A stretch of 64,000 nucleotides of DNA from Aeromonas veronii. GTDB taxonomy: Bacteria; Pseudomonadota; Gammaproteobacteria; Enterobacterales; Aeromonadaceae. Shown piece after piece: positions 46,510 through 55,737 of the stretch. The stretch lies in assembly GCF_040215105.1 (NCBI RefSeq), contig NZ_CP157875.1, positions 1,417,501-1,481,500 on the forward strand, in the 5' to 3' direction. A program made the position numbers and the translations under genes. The notes under the pieces were generated by a model that searched no databases, had not been told where the DNA came from, and was given only the letters and a program-made list of their open reading frames with translations. Within the stretch, counting starts at the first letter, position 1; each line of letters opens with the position of its first letter.

Positions 46510-47097
46510 ATGTCTCGCATCATCTATCTGCTGCGCCACGGCCAGACCCGCTACAACGCCGAACAACGTTTGCAGGGGCGCTGCAACTCGGCGCTGACCG
46601 TCAAGGGAGAGGCCCAGGCCATCGCCATGGGGGATCGCCTGCGCGAGATTCTGGATGAGCCTGAGCAATGGACGCTCTACGCCAGCCCCCTTGGCCGTGC
46701 TCGTCAGACGGCTGAATTCGTCTGCCAGCAGCTGGGGCTGGACAGCGAGCGCATCGTCTGGGACGAGCGGTTGGTGGAGCTCGGCATGGGGGAGTGGGAG
46801 AGTTGCCGGGTGCCGGATCTGCTTGAAGATCACCCCACACTGGATATCAGCCAGCCGGACTGGTATCTGCGGGCCCCGGCGGGGGAGAGCGCCGGGAGCA
46901 TTCAACGCCGGGCCCAGAGCTGGTTGATGGACCCGGCCATCGCCGAGCGTGCCATCGTGGTCTCCCACGGCCTGCTCGGCGCCATGCTGCGCGGTGCTTA
47001 CGCCGATCTCGACTACGCCACCACCTGGTCACAAGAGTTGCCTCAGGATGCATTCTTCAAGCTAAGTGGTGGCCGTATCGAGCGGATCCCGTGCTAA
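46510..47097 (+). CDS. Histidine phosphatase (phosphoglycerate mutase-like)
   Basis: 195 residues. The catalytic RHG motif is YLLRHGQTRYN near residue 8, the proton donor Glu is in ERLVELGMGEWE near 87, and the second His is in VVSHGLLGAM near 150. The 2H-phosphatase family covers phosphoglycerate mutase, alpha-ribazole phosphatase and others; the substrate cannot be told here. AGAAATT precedes the ATG. A broken relative of this gene lies at 51126-51595. Confidence 0.9.
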   Translation: MSRIIYLLRHGQTRYNAEQRLQGRCNSALTVKGEAQAIAMGDRLREILDEPEQWTLYASPLGRARQTAEFVCQQLGLDSERIVWDERLVELGMGEWESCRVPDLLEDHPTLDISQPDWYLRAPAGESAGSIQRRAQSWLMDPAIAERAIVVSHGLLGAMLRGAYADLDYATTWSQELPQDAFFKLSGGRIERIPC

Positions 47098-47148
47098 GGC
47101 GACGCGCGCTTGCTCATCAATAGGGCAGGGGTCTCTCCCCCCAACATG

Positions 47149-47179
47149 GGCTCCTGCCGGGTCATGCCCGGCAGGAGCC
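47149..47179. terminator. Hairpin between convergent genes
   Basis: 13-bp GC stem ggctcctgccggg/cccggcaggagcc, loop TCATG. No T-run, so a Rho-dependent or processing structure is also possible. Confidence 0.6.
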
Positions 47180-47201
47180 AGACCCGCCCGGTTTGGCTGG
47201 T

Positions 47202-47783
47202 TTATCGAAACAGGTGCAGGGCGGCATATTGCAGCAGCATGATGGTCTTGCCATCCCGGATCTTCCCCGTCTCTATCATGGCGAGCGCCGCATCGATATC
47301 CACCTCCAGCACAGCGATGTCTTCCCCCTCCGCCTCGTTGCCACCCCCCCGGGAGATCTGATCGCTCTCCCTGTACTCTCCCACGAAGAAGTGCAGCCGC
47401 TCCGTCACCGAACCCGGACTCATAAAGGCATCGAAGATCTGGCGTACCTCCCGTACACGGATGCCGGTCTCCTCTTCGGCCTCGGCACGAATGCGGGTCT
47501 CGGGATCGGCCGCATCGAGCAGTCCGGCGGGTGCTTCAATGAGCAAGTCGTCGTGGCCATTGACGAAGGCGGGGTAGCGGAACTGGCTGATGAGGATGAC
47601 GGTGCGCCGCGCGGGCTCATAGAGCAGTATGGTCGCCCCGTTCCCCCTGTCGTAGGTCTCACGGGATTGGCGCTGCCAGCGGCCGTCACTTCGCAGGAAG
47701 GAGAAGGTGGTCTTCTTGAGCAGATACCAGTCGTCGGAGAGCACATCGACACTCTCCACCCGCACACGCGTTGCAACACTCAT
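47202..47783 (-). CDS. nudK: Nudix hydrolase NudK (GDP-mannose pyrophosphatase)
   Basis: 193 residues (E. coli NudK 191). DRGNGATILLY near 46 and the Nudix box (GLLDAADPETRIRAEAEEETG) with its EEETG core near 105 are present, and the C-terminus IRDGKTIMLLQY matches NudK (IRDGKTVLLLNY). Hydrolyses GDP-mannose to GMP and mannose 1-phosphate. GGACGATCC upstream as ribosome binding site. Diverges from the DeoR gene. Confidence 0.88.
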   Translation of the reverse strand: MSVATRVRVESVDVLSDDWYLLKKTTFSFLRSDGRWQRQSRETYDRGNGATILLYEPARRTVILISQFRYPAFVNGHDDLLIEAPAGLLDAADPETRIRAEAEEETGIRVREVRQIFDAFMSPGSVTERLHFFVGEYRESDQISRGGGNEAEGEDIAVLEVDIDAALAMIETGKIRDGKTIMLLQYAALHLFR

Positions 47784-47888
47784 GGATCGTCCTTTATCGG
47801 CCAGGGGCCAGCCCAGTGCTGGCCATGGTTACAGTTTTTCATGTAATATCGTGCATTATCAATTGATTTCGTGCATATCGAGGGAAGC

Positions 47889-48644
47889 ATGCTGACATCA
47901 GAGCGCAAGGCATTGATCTTGAATGTATTGAAGCGTGATGGACGCGTCATTGCCAAGGCGCTCAGCCAGCAGTTTGATGTCTCTGACGACACCATACGGC
48001 GAGATTTGCGGGAACTTGCCGGTGAAGGACTGTTGCTGCGCGTCCATGGGGGGGCCATGCCCGCCTCCTCTGCCATCGTCGATTTCGGAGCCCGTGAACA
48101 GCTGGGGTCCGCCGTCAAGGCGAGGCTGGGGAAGGTGGGGGCCGGGCTGGTTCAGCCAGGCCAGATTGTGTTTATCGACGGGGGGACGACCAATGTGCAG
48201 TTGGCGCAACAGCTGCCCCATTCATTGAACGCCACCATAGTGACCCATAGCCCCAGCATCGCGGTGGCGCTGGCTCACCATCCCCACATCGAGGTGGAGC
48301 TGATTGGCGGGCGTCTGTTCAAACACTCCCTGGTGGCCGTGGGCGCCCTGAGCGCGGCGGCCATCTCGGAGGTACGCGCAGATCTGTGTTTCATGGGGGC
48401 GACCGGCATCCACCCACAGCTTGGGATCACCACGGGGGACAGGGAAGAGGCGACCATCAAGCGTTTGATGGCCGAACAGTCGGCGGAGGTCATCATGTTG
48501 GCCGGGCACGAGAAGCTGGGGGCCGTGTCACCCTATCGGATCATGGCGCTTGCCAATTTGGGGACCCTGATCACCGAGGGGACGCTCGGGGCAGAGCCCC
48601 GAGGCTGGCTCGATGAGGCGGGCGTGACCCTGATGGAGGCCTGA
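47889..48644 (+). CDS. DeoR family transcriptional regulator
   Basis: 251 residues from ATG 47889 with GAGGGAAG upstream. N-terminal helix-turn-helix (about 5-58; VSDDTIRRDLRELAGEGLLLRVHGGA is the family signature) and a DeoRC sugar-phosphate sensor domain with FIDGGTTNVQLAQQL near 97. Usually a repressor of sugar catabolism. No sugar gene is adjacent, so the target is open. Confidence 0.9.
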   Translation: MLTSERKALILNVLKRDGRVIAKALSQQFDVSDDTIRRDLRELAGEGLLLRVHGGAMPASSAIVDFGAREQLGSAVKARLGKVGAGLVQPGQIVFIDGGTTNVQLAQQLPHSLNATIVTHSPSIAVALAHHPHIEVELIGGRLFKHSLVAVGALSAAAISEVRADLCFMGATGIHPQLGITTGDREEATIKRLMAEQSAEVIMLAGHEKLGAVSPYRIMALANLGTLITEGTLGAEPRGWLDEAGVTLMEA

Positions 48645-48712
48645 CCCGAGCGTATCAAGAGCCCTGTTCACCCCATGACAGCGATGCCACTGCGGCGCTT
48701 GGCCAGTTGTCG

Positions 48713-50818
48713 TTAATGGGCGGCAACCGGACTGGGGGCCTGGCACAGGGGAGTGCAGTGGGCCAGCAACTGCTTGGCTGGCATGGGTTTGCCGAGCAGA
48801 TAGCCTTGCAGGGTATCGCAGCCGAGGTCAGTCAACAGGGCGCGCTGGCGCTCCGTCTCCACCCCTTCTGCCACGATACGCATCCCCAGCGCCTGACCCA
48901 GGGCGATGATGGCGCTGATGATGGTGGCATCTTCACTGGTCTGCTCCAGGGTGGCGACGAAGCCCTTGTCTATCTTGAGCTCGCAGGCCGGGAAGCGCTT
49001 GAGGTAGAGCAGACTGGAGTAGCCGGTGCCGAAGTCATCGATGGAGATGCCAATGCCCAGCTGGGCCAGACGGTTGAGGATGACAAGGCTCTCCTCGGCA
49101 TTCTCCATGGCGGTGGATTCGGTGATCTCCAACGTCAGGTGGCGAGCCTCCAGCCGATGGCGGTGCAGGCAGGCCTCTACTTCCTCCAGCAGACCGGTGC
49201 TGGCGAGCTGAATGGTAGAGAGATTGACCGCCACGCTCCAGTCATGATGGCCCGCATCGCGCCATTGGCTCATCTGGCGGCAGGCTTCGTCGAGCACCCA
49301 GTTGCCGATGGCGATGATGAGCCGACTCTTCTCCGCCAGCGGCAGGAAGCTGGCGGGGGAGATGGCACCATGATGGGGATGGTGCCAGCGCAGCAGCGCC
49401 TCAGCCCCGATCACCTTGCCCTCGCGCGCGTCATATTTGGGCTGGTAGAGCAAGGAGAACTCCCCTCGCGCCAGCGCATGGCACAGCTCCTGTTGCAGTA
49501 AAAACTGCTGGTGGGCGTTGGCGTTCATGGCGCTGTCGAAGTAGTAGTAGTCGTTGCGCCCCCGCTTCTTGGCATGGTACATGGCGGCGTCGGCGTTGAG
49601 GGTCAGCTCATGCAGGCTGGTGCCATCCTGGGGATAGACGGCGATGCCGATGCTGGCGGTGACGCGCAGGCTGTGATGTTCCCACGCATAGGGCTCGGCC
49701 AGGCTCGCCAATAACCGCTCGGCAAACTCGGTGCTCTGCGCCAGATCCCCCGGTGCCAGGGTCAGCACAAACTCATCACCGCCGAAGCGGGAGGCGTTAT
49801 CGTTGGCGCCGAGCAAGGCTTTTATCCGCTGCGCGACCTGCGCCAGCAGTTGATCCCCGATGTGGTGACCATGGGCATCGTTGATGATCTTGAAGCCATC
49901 CAGATCGAGAAACAGCAGTGCAAAACTGCGCTGGCTGTGCCGGCACTCCTGAATGCGCTGCTCCAGCCGATCGGCAAACAGCAGGCGGTTGGGGAGCTGG
50001 GTCAGACTGTCGTGCAGTGCCAGCTTGAGCAACTCGTCGTGGGCCTGGTGCAGGGAGGCCGAGAGCCGCGCCGCGTGGGCATCCAGCATGGAGAGCACCA
50101 GGGCGATGGCAAACACTGCCAGAGTGACGATGATGACCACGGTGGCCAGCCACTGGGTGTTGAGCCCGGTGTAAAGGGCGCCGCACAGGCTGTGCTCTGG
50201 AAACTCGGCGGCCGCCATGCCGGTGTAGTGCATGCCGATGATGGCGGATCCCATCACCAGCGAGGCCAGGGCCTTGCGAAAGAAGGCGCGCTGATGGCTG
50301 TCGCGCAGGCGAAAGGCTATCCAGAGCGCGGCGCCGGAGGCGAGCACGGCGATGAGGATGGAGAGGATGACGAGGCCAGAGTGGTAATGAATACCGGGCA
50401 TGATCTTCATGGCTGCCATGCCGATGTAGTGCATGCTGGCAATGCCCGCTCCCATCAAGAGGGCACCGATGGCGATGTGGCGCCAGGGCAACTGGGGCCT
50501 GCTCACCAGCCAGAGCGCAAAGGCCGACGAGACGATGGCCGCCACTAAAGAGAGCCCCGTCAGCGCCAGATCGTAACCCAGGGCGATGGGCAGCTCGAAG
50601 GCGAGCATGCCGATAAAATGCATGGACCAGATGCCGAGCCCCATGGCGAAGGCACCACCGGCCAGCCAGAGCACGGCGGCGCGCCCCTTGCTTTGGCTCA
50701 CTCGACTCGTCATGTTCAAGGCGGTGTAAGAGGCGAGCACGGCCACCAGAATGGAGAAGAAGACCAGATCCTGGCTGTAAGAGCTGTCGAGCATGGTGTG
50801 GGTCGCGGTCACGTTCAC
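48713..50818 (-). CDS. MHYT-GGDEF-EAL membrane c-di-GMP protein
   Basis: 701 residues. The N-terminus has seven membrane segments with the MHYT repeats SMHFIGM (near 65), SMHYIGM (near 128) and GMHYTGM (near 195), thought to bind a metal that senses O2, CO or NO. GGDEF domain with intact SRFGGDEFVL (near 345) and EAL domain with GAEALLRW (near 460) and DFGTGYSSL (near 598), so both making and breaking of c-di-GMP are possible. Monocistronic. Confidence 0.92.
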   Translation of the reverse strand: MNVTATHTMLDSSYSQDLVFFSILVAVLASYTALNMTSRVSQSKGRAAVLWLAGGAFAMGLGIWSMHFIGMLAFELPIALGYDLALTGLSLVAAIVSSAFALWLVSRPQLPWRHIAIGALLMGAGIASMHYIGMAAMKIMPGIHYHSGLVILSILIAVLASGAALWIAFRLRDSHQRAFFRKALASLVMGSAIIGMHYTGMAAAEFPEHSLCGALYTGLNTQWLATVVIIVTLAVFAIALVLSMLDAHAARLSASLHQAHDELLKLALHDSLTQLPNRLLFADRLEQRIQECRHSQRSFALLFLDLDGFKIINDAHGHHIGDQLLAQVAQRIKALLGANDNASRFGGDEFVLTLAPGDLAQSTEFAERLLASLAEPYAWEHHSLRVTASIGIAVYPQDGTSLHELTLNADAAMYHAKKRGRNDYYYFDSAMNANAHQQFLLQQELCHALARGEFSLLYQPKYDAREGKVIGAEALLRWHHPHHGAISPASFLPLAEKSRLIIAIGNWVLDEACRQMSQWRDAGHHDWSVAVNLSTIQLASTGLLEEVEACLHRHRLEARHLTLEITESTAMENAEESLVILNRLAQLGIGISIDDFGTGYSSLLYLKRFPACELKIDKGFVATLEQTSEDATIISAIIALGQALGMRIVAEGVETERQRALLTDLGCDTLQGYLLGKPMPAKQLLAHCTPLCQAPSPVAAH

Positions 50819-51125
50819 TCACTCTGGGATACATCAGGGCCTGAGCCTAGGCCCGGCCTGGGAAATCGAGTGGCAGATTGTATATCAGGCGTCCCTCTTG
50901 TGGGCCAGAGATATGTACCAAAAAGGCCCCGGTTCAGAGCGAAAAACCTGCCTTTGCCCTGCATTGGTAGCCATCCCGTGCTTGGTGAACCGGAAAGACC
51001 CAATTATCTCCCTCCCAAACCGCAGGATTGCGGATCTGATATGGCGTGTAGGAGCAGTGGTAGAGGTGTTGGTGAACTCCCGCATTGTTGTCGCCCTCAC
51101 GATAGCTGCAGCATATGAGGGGATA
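50819..51125. other. Spacer before the phosphatase pseudogene
   Basis: Contains the promoter of the MHYT gene. Mixed composition and no supported gene; the right part (from about 51080) may hold a badly decayed 5' end of the pseudogene. Confidence 0.4.
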
Positions 51126-51595
51126 GGCCTCGCCATGGACTCCCGTCTGGTCGACCTCCTGACGGATTCCGTGAGTTGGACGCGCTATGTCAGCCCCTCA
51201 GCCGGGCACAGCAGACGGCGGAGCGGATATGCTAGCAGTTTGGATTGGGTAAGGAACGCATCGTCTGGGACGAGCGACTGGTGGAGCTCGGCATGGGGGA
51301 GTGGGAGAGCTGCCGGGTGCCGGATCTGCTGGAGGAGTATCCCAGTCTCGATATCAGCCAGCCGGCCTGGTATCTGCAAGCCCCGGCGGGGGAGAGTGTC
51401 GAGAGCATCCAGCGCTGCGCCCGGAGCTGGTTGATGGACCCGGCCATCGCCGAGTGCGCCATCGTCGTCTCCCACGGCCTGCTCGGCGCCATGCTGCGCG
51501 GTGCCTACGCTTACAACACCACCTGACGCCAGGAGTTGCCCCAGGATGCCTTCTTCAAGCTAAGCGGTGGCCGTATCGAGCGGATCAAGTGCTAA
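51126..51595 (+). pseudogene. Decayed copy of the histidine phosphatase
   Basis: It aligns base by base with 46620-47097 (from ...gccatgg to ...tgctaa). A one-base deletion after AGCCCC (about 51196) shifts the frame, CAG has become TAG (at about 51233), six bases are lost near 51510, and TGG has become TGA (51524-51526). The RHG part is missing or unrecognisable. It sits at the left edge of the AT-rich restriction-modification island. Many substitutions show that it is not a recent copy of the intact gene. Confidence 0.85.
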
Positions 51596-51667
51596 GGCTA
51601 ATGAAAAGTCCATCAAAGAGTAAACGTTGCACAAAGGACGTGATGTAGATGGTTTAGTACATACATT

Positions 51668-51697
51668 GAAAATTCGTTGAATATGTGGTTTTAATAT
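51668..51697 (+). promoter_or_regulatory. Promoter candidate for the restriction gene
   Basis: TTGAAA, 18-base spacer, TTTAAT, about 70 bases before the ATG, in AT-rich DNA. Confidence 0.35.
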
Positions 51698-51769
51698 GAC
51701 CCAATGGATATATTAAATGATAATTTTGATTTTTCTGGCACTCACTGAATTTTAATCAGAGACATAAAT

Positions 51770-52990
51770 ATGTTTGAACAACTGGCGGACGTATTCTCAT
51801 CTGCAGCATTTAAATATCTATCTGTAGTAGATGTAAACCCAAAAAAATCTAATCAACATGAAATTGGTGGGCTTGTTGAGGCCGGAATGGGTCTTGAGTT
51901 GGGGATGCCTGATGATGGAAGTAAATTCAATATTAGTACAATCATGGTGTACTTAAATGAGGGGGATGGGGAAACGCTAATCGTGGATGATTTTGTGACT
52001 TGGTATGATACACGTTACAAAAAACGGAGTCCAGAGTGGAGACTCTATTACAAATCGAATGATGTCACTACACGCCTAAGACCTGGAGATTTTTTACTGA
52101 TAGCAAGAACTTGGGAAGGCGGTCTTTTGATGATTTTTTGCCCTCCCGGTGGTGAGTTTGAGTTGCAGCTCAGAACTTTGTTTGGGGCTCGTAAAGTTGA
52201 CGCGCTAGAAAAAGGGTTAACCAGATTAACAATGGATACTGAATTGGCTGTACCAGTTAGTCTAATGTTGGCCCGTTACGGTATTAACATAGGTACCATC
52301 GGACAAGATTATCTTACGAAAATATTAGAGCGCTTTGGAGATCAATTCCCTACAACTCGTGACTTTTCAACCTTTTCCAGAAAACTTTCTAAAGAAATAT
52401 GTCCGATTAAGTATCCTGATGAGGCTTTGATTGAATGGATGGAGGTTGAGGAGTCGGCGTTTAGGCAATTGGAAAGGCATATTGTCAGAAAAAAGCTTCT
52501 CGCCGGATTTGGAGAGCATGGTGATGATGTGGATGAATTTGTCCAATTCTCTTTGAGTGTGCAGAATCGCCGTAAGTCTCGTAGTGGTCACGCTTTTGAA
52601 AACCACATTGAATTTATTCTAAAGAAATCAGGTGTTATTTTTGAGCGAGGTAAAATAACAGAGAAGAGGCAAAAACCTGATTTTATATTTCCCAATTCTA
52701 GTTGTTATAATGATGATTTATTTTCCAATGAAAAATTGAGAATTCTGGGAGCAAAAACTACTTGTAAAGATAGATGGAGACAGGTATTAGCTGAAGCTGA
52801 TAGAATAGAGCGTAAGCATCTTATTACTATGGAACCTGCTATTAGTGAAAATCAGATAGAACAAATGCAAGCCAACAATTTGCAACTTGTTGTGCCAGCA
52901 GTTATTCAGAAAACATATTCACCGGATCAGACCCCATGGTTGATGTCATTTATAGAATTCATTAATGAGATAAAAGAAACACAAATATAG
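51770..52990 (+). CDS. EcoRII-like type II restriction endonuclease
   Basis: 406 residues (EcoRII 404). The C-terminal half (about 260-405) follows EcoRII closely: FVQFSLSVQNRRKSRSG, KPDFIFPNSSCYND and LGAKTTCKDRWRQVL hold the PD-(D/E)XK-like catalytic Tyr and Lys (Y308 and K324 in EcoRII). The N-terminal domain (about 1-150) carries SNQHEIGGL, the effector-DNA binding pseudobarrel signature, but is otherwise divergent from EcoRII. Expected target CCWGG, based on the enzyme and the Dcm-type partner. Convergent with the methyltransferase. Strikingly AT-rich codons: acquired DNA. Confidence 0.85.
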   Translation: MFEQLADVFSSAAFKYLSVVDVNPKKSNQHEIGGLVEAGMGLELGMPDDGSKFNISTIMVYLNEGDGETLIVDDFVTWYDTRYKKRSPEWRLYYKSNDVTTRLRPGDFLLIARTWEGGLLMIFCPPGGEFELQLRTLFGARKVDALEKGLTRLTMDTELAVPVSLMLARYGINIGTIGQDYLTKILERFGDQFPTTRDFSTFSRKLSKEICPIKYPDEALIEWMEVEESAFRQLERHIVRKKLLAGFGEHGDDVDEFVQFSLSVQNRRKSRSGHAFENHIEFILKKSGVIFERGKITEKRQKPDFIFPNSSCYNDDLFSNEKLRILGAKTTCKDRWRQVLAEADRIERKHLITMEPAISENQIEQMQANNLQLVVPAVIQKTYSPDQTPWLMSFIEFINEIKETQI

Positions 52991-52997
52991 AATAAAG

Positions 52998-53016
52998 CCC
53001 ACCGATTTAAGGTGGG
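52998..53016. terminator. Hairpin between restriction and methylase genes
   Basis: 6-bp stem cccacc/ggtggg, loop of 7. It serves two convergent stops 38 bases apart. Confidence 0.5.
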
Positions 53017-53028
53017 TCTAATAGATAA

Positions 53029-54435
53029 CTATTTTTTTGCCATCATAATATATGGCTTCATTAGTTTTGCAACAGCAGCGAATACAGGAACAACAACTGA
53101 GTTACCAAATTGGCGATAAGCCTGTGTATCCGAGACAGGTATCCTGAAATTGTACTCACCAGGTTGCTCAAAGCCCATAAGCCTTGCACATTCTCTGGGG
53201 GTCAGACGACGTGGTCGGTTCTGTTGGTTTTGTTCATTATTGAAGTCTGCTTCTGCCAGCATCATATCCCAGCCGCGATCGATCAGGATCTCAGAACCAT
53301 CCTTGTGGTAGCGAGCCGATAGGGTTCTGGCAACAGTGGTTGGATTTTGGGGATTAACTAGACCATAACCAAAGCCATTACCTTTCGCCTGATGTTTTTT
53401 TGCATACTGGTACAAGTAAGACCATAGCTTGGGGGTCAGAATATATTTAGGATCAACTTTCTCAACTGGTTCAAGTAAGTCTGCGAAAGTTATCCTTTGT
53501 TCTGGAAATAATGTGGCTACATCTTTTAATGTAAAACCTTCATGTAGATTCAAGTCTTTTCTGAAACCGACGAGAACAATACGTTCCCGGTGTTGAGGAA
53601 TGAAATGCTTCCCATCAATTATTTTGGGGTCATTTGAACCATTAATATCGAGATCTGCAACCCAATAACCCAATTCCGTCAATGCTTCCTTGATTACTCG
53701 AAATGTGTTGCCCTTGTCATGGCTTTTAAGATTTTTGACGTTTTCGAGCACAAATGCAGTTGGCTTTTTAGCATCGATAATACGGGCCACATCAAAGAAT
53801 AGTGTTCCCTGAGCCTCGCACTCAAAGCCGTGAGCCCGGCCAAGGGAGTTCTTTTTGGAAACACCTGCCAAGGAGAATGGCTGACATGGGAAACCGGCTA
53901 GCAGTACATCATGATCCGGGATTTCTTTATTTATATGGGCATAGACAGAATCACGATCGTCATTGTCTGGCATCGTGATTTCACGGATGTCCGAGTTGAA
54001 CTTGTGATGTGACTCATCACAGTACCAGTTGGCCTTATAAGTTCTGACAGCTTGTTCATTCCATTCACTGGTAAAGACGCATTGACCACCAATGTCTTCA
54101 AAACCTTTACGAATGCCACCAATTCCGGCAAACAGGTCAATAAACTTGAACTCATAGTGACCGTGATGCTTGGGAGGGGAGGGGATCAGCTCCCTTAGCA
54201 TTTTGGTTTCCGCATGGGTCAACGGCTTTTGTTCTATCTTGCCATTCAGCCAGCGATTCAGCGATTCACGAGTCCATTCGCCATCGCCCATAACGCGCAA
54301 TTTTTCAGCAATTTGCTTTTGATCATAGATTTCGAGGACTCTCTCCATCAACCGTCGATCTTCGGTCTGGCGTTGGGCATAAAATGCTTGATCTTCTTCA
54401 GGGGTGCTGTAAACCGGTAGTGTTGAGTGTTTCAT
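53029..54435 (-). CDS. DNA cytosine-5 methyltransferase, Dcm/M.EcoRII type
   Basis: 468 residues (Dcm 472, M.EcoRII 477). Motif [14 protein letters not shown] near 98, catalytic motif IV FPCQPFS near 183, motif VI ENVKNL near 229, motif VIII QHRERI, and motif [12 protein letters not shown] near the end. The N-terminal helical extension (about 1-85) is shared with Dcm. Expected to methylate the second C of CCWGG and protect against the nearby enzyme. Diverges from vsr. A ribosome binding site is not clear at 54435. Confidence 0.9.
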   Translation of the reverse strand: MKHSTLPVYSTPEEDQAFYAQRQTEDRRLMERVLEIYDQKQIAEKLRVMGDGEWTRESLNRWLNGKIEQKPLTHAETKMLRELIPSPPKHHGHYEFKFIDLFAGIGGIRKGFEDIGGQCVFTSEWNEQAVRTYKANWYCDESHHKFNSDIREITMPDNDDRDSVYAHINKEIPDHDVLLAGFPCQPFSLAGVSKKNSLGRAHGFECEAQGTLFFDVARIIDAKKPTAFVLENVKNLKSHDKGNTFRVIKEALTELGYWVADLDINGSNDPKIIDGKHFIPQHRERIVLVGFRKDLNLHEGFTLKDVATLFPEQRITFADLLEPVEKVDPKYILTPKLWSYLYQYAKKHQAKGNGFGYGLVNPQNPTTVARTLSARYHKDGSEILIDRGWDMMLAEADFNNEQNQQNRPRRLTPRECARLMGFEQPGEYNFRIPVSDTQAYRQFGNSVVVPVFAAVAKLMKPYIMMAKK

Positions 54436-54552
54436 ATCTAGGTCTAGGGAGTGTTGCAGTTGTCAGAATCTTATCACTCATTTTACCCAGAGAGAATGCC
54501 GGGGCTGTAAAAAAATACAGTACCCATGATTGGGTTTCAATAGAGGCTTTTT

Positions 54553-55032
54553 ATGTCTGATATTGTGACTGTGGAAGCCAGAAGTCGATTCATGGCAGGC
54601 ATCAAGAGTGTCAACACTAAGCCGGAGATACAGATCCGTCAGCTTCTGTACCATGCTGGTTTTCGTTATCGCCTTCATGATCGCCGCTTGCCTGGCACTC
54701 CCGATATTTGGTTACCACGTTGGAAAGCGGTGATAGAGGTAAATGGTTGCTTCTGGCATGGGCACATGTGCCATCTGTTCAAATGGCCACGTAGCCATGT
54801 GGCTTTCTGGAGGGGGAAGATTGAAACCAATCAGAAGCGAGATAGAAATAATCTTCATGAATTGACAGCCCTTGGAATCAAAAGCCTGACTGTTTGGGAG
54901 TGTGCTCTAAAGGGAAAAAAACGTCATGATAAAGAAAGACTGGCAGAGGTGATATCTTGGTGGTTGCATGAAAGCGACTGTCATGGGGATATTTCAGGGG
55001 GAGAGGAATTGAGTCTTATTAATATGGTGTGA
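54553..55032 (+). CDS. vsr: Very short patch repair endonuclease Vsr
   Basis: 159 residues. Nicks 5' of T in T:G mismatches that arise when 5-methylcytosine deaminates in Dcm sites. FMAGIKSVNTKPEIQIRQLL, GTPDIWLPRWKAVIEVNGCFWHGH (catalytic Asp in GTPDI; zinc-site Cys/His) and the WECALKG end are characteristic. E. coli has dcm-vsr overlapped on one strand; here they diverge from a 117-base spacer. The tail after residue 140 is unlike E. coli Vsr. Confidence 0.92.
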   Translation: MSDIVTVEARSRFMAGIKSVNTKPEIQIRQLLYHAGFRYRLHDRRLPGTPDIWLPRWKAVIEVNGCFWHGHMCHLFKWPRSHVAFWRGKIETNQKRDRNNLHELTALGIKSLTVWECALKGKKRHDKERLAEVISWWLHESDCHGDISGGEELSLINMV

Positions 55033-55102
55033 ACTAAAAATCAGATCCGGTCAGAGGGAATTTTTCATGACCGCCTCAATGCTTGATGTCCTTGTGAAAT
55101 AT

Positions 55103-55498
55103 CTATTTTAAAATAAGCCACTCAGGTGTTTTCTGGTATCCAATACTACCTTGAGAAATCAACTCACAGTGGATTTCTCCTTTAGAGTCAAAACCAATGA
55201 TGATGTTGTCACCGGTCTGAGCTTGACTCATAACGTGATTGGTTTGGAAATAAAGCCGGTATTCTGAGCGGGTAGGATGTAGTTCTCTTGCATCATACCA
55301 TGTCAATTTTGAATGAGATATGTCATCAGAACCTCTGATGGAAAATGATGCCAACATCTCTATCTTATTAGATCCAAATAATCGCTTGAGTTGAGTAACA
55401 CCATTAAACTCATGTTGATTGGATCGTGATGTATCTACTTCAACTGCCGATAATGTTTTTACGCAAGAGGCACTGAAGTTGATTGGTTTGATAGACAT
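55103..55498 (-). CDS. Stand-alone EcoRII-N-like domain protein
   Basis: 131 residues that align with residues 1-150 of the restriction enzyme at 51770: SAVEVDTSRSNQHEFNGV against SVVDVNPKKSNQHEIGGL, then LTWYDARE...RSEYRLYFQTNHV against VTWYDTRY...SPEWRLYYKSNDV, and GDNIIIGF against GDFLLIAR. It has no catalytic domain. AAGGAA lies 5 bases before the ATG, so it is likely expressed. In EcoRII this domain binds a second DNA site and holds the catalytic part in check. A role in controlling the enzyme, guarding DNA, or a gene remnant are all possible. Confidence 0.7.
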   Translation of the reverse strand: MSIKPINFSASCVKTLSAVEVDTSRSNQHEFNGVTQLKRLFGSNKIEMLASFSIRGSDDISHSKLTWYDARELHPTRSEYRLYFQTNHVMSQAQTGDNIIIGFDSKGEIHCELISQGSIGYQKTPEWLILK

Positions 55499-55737
55499 GT
55501 CGGTTCCTTATTTTCCTGATAACTGATTTCAAATGTATCGTCATGAGGCATACATTAAGATAAGGCACTATGTGAAGCTCTTTGTCAATATGCATGCAGT
55601 AATCTGCATTAAGGTGTGAATAAAGGTCATGGTTTTTGAAAGAGCCACCTGATGGATGCTTTGTACGTCATGGTACAGATCCCCTTGGTAAGGGTGGATA
55701 TGATTGGGTTGCACAACCACAGCATTCAGGAGGGGAC
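55499..55737. other. Right flank of the island
   Basis: AT-rich to about 55640, then composition returns to that of the core. No gene, integrase or clear att repeat was seen. Confidence 0.4.

Noticed and set aside
51245..51526. 93-residue phosphatase ORF as a functional gene
   Set aside because: It lacks the RHG half and stops at a TGA that replaces a Trp codon; it is part of the pseudogene.
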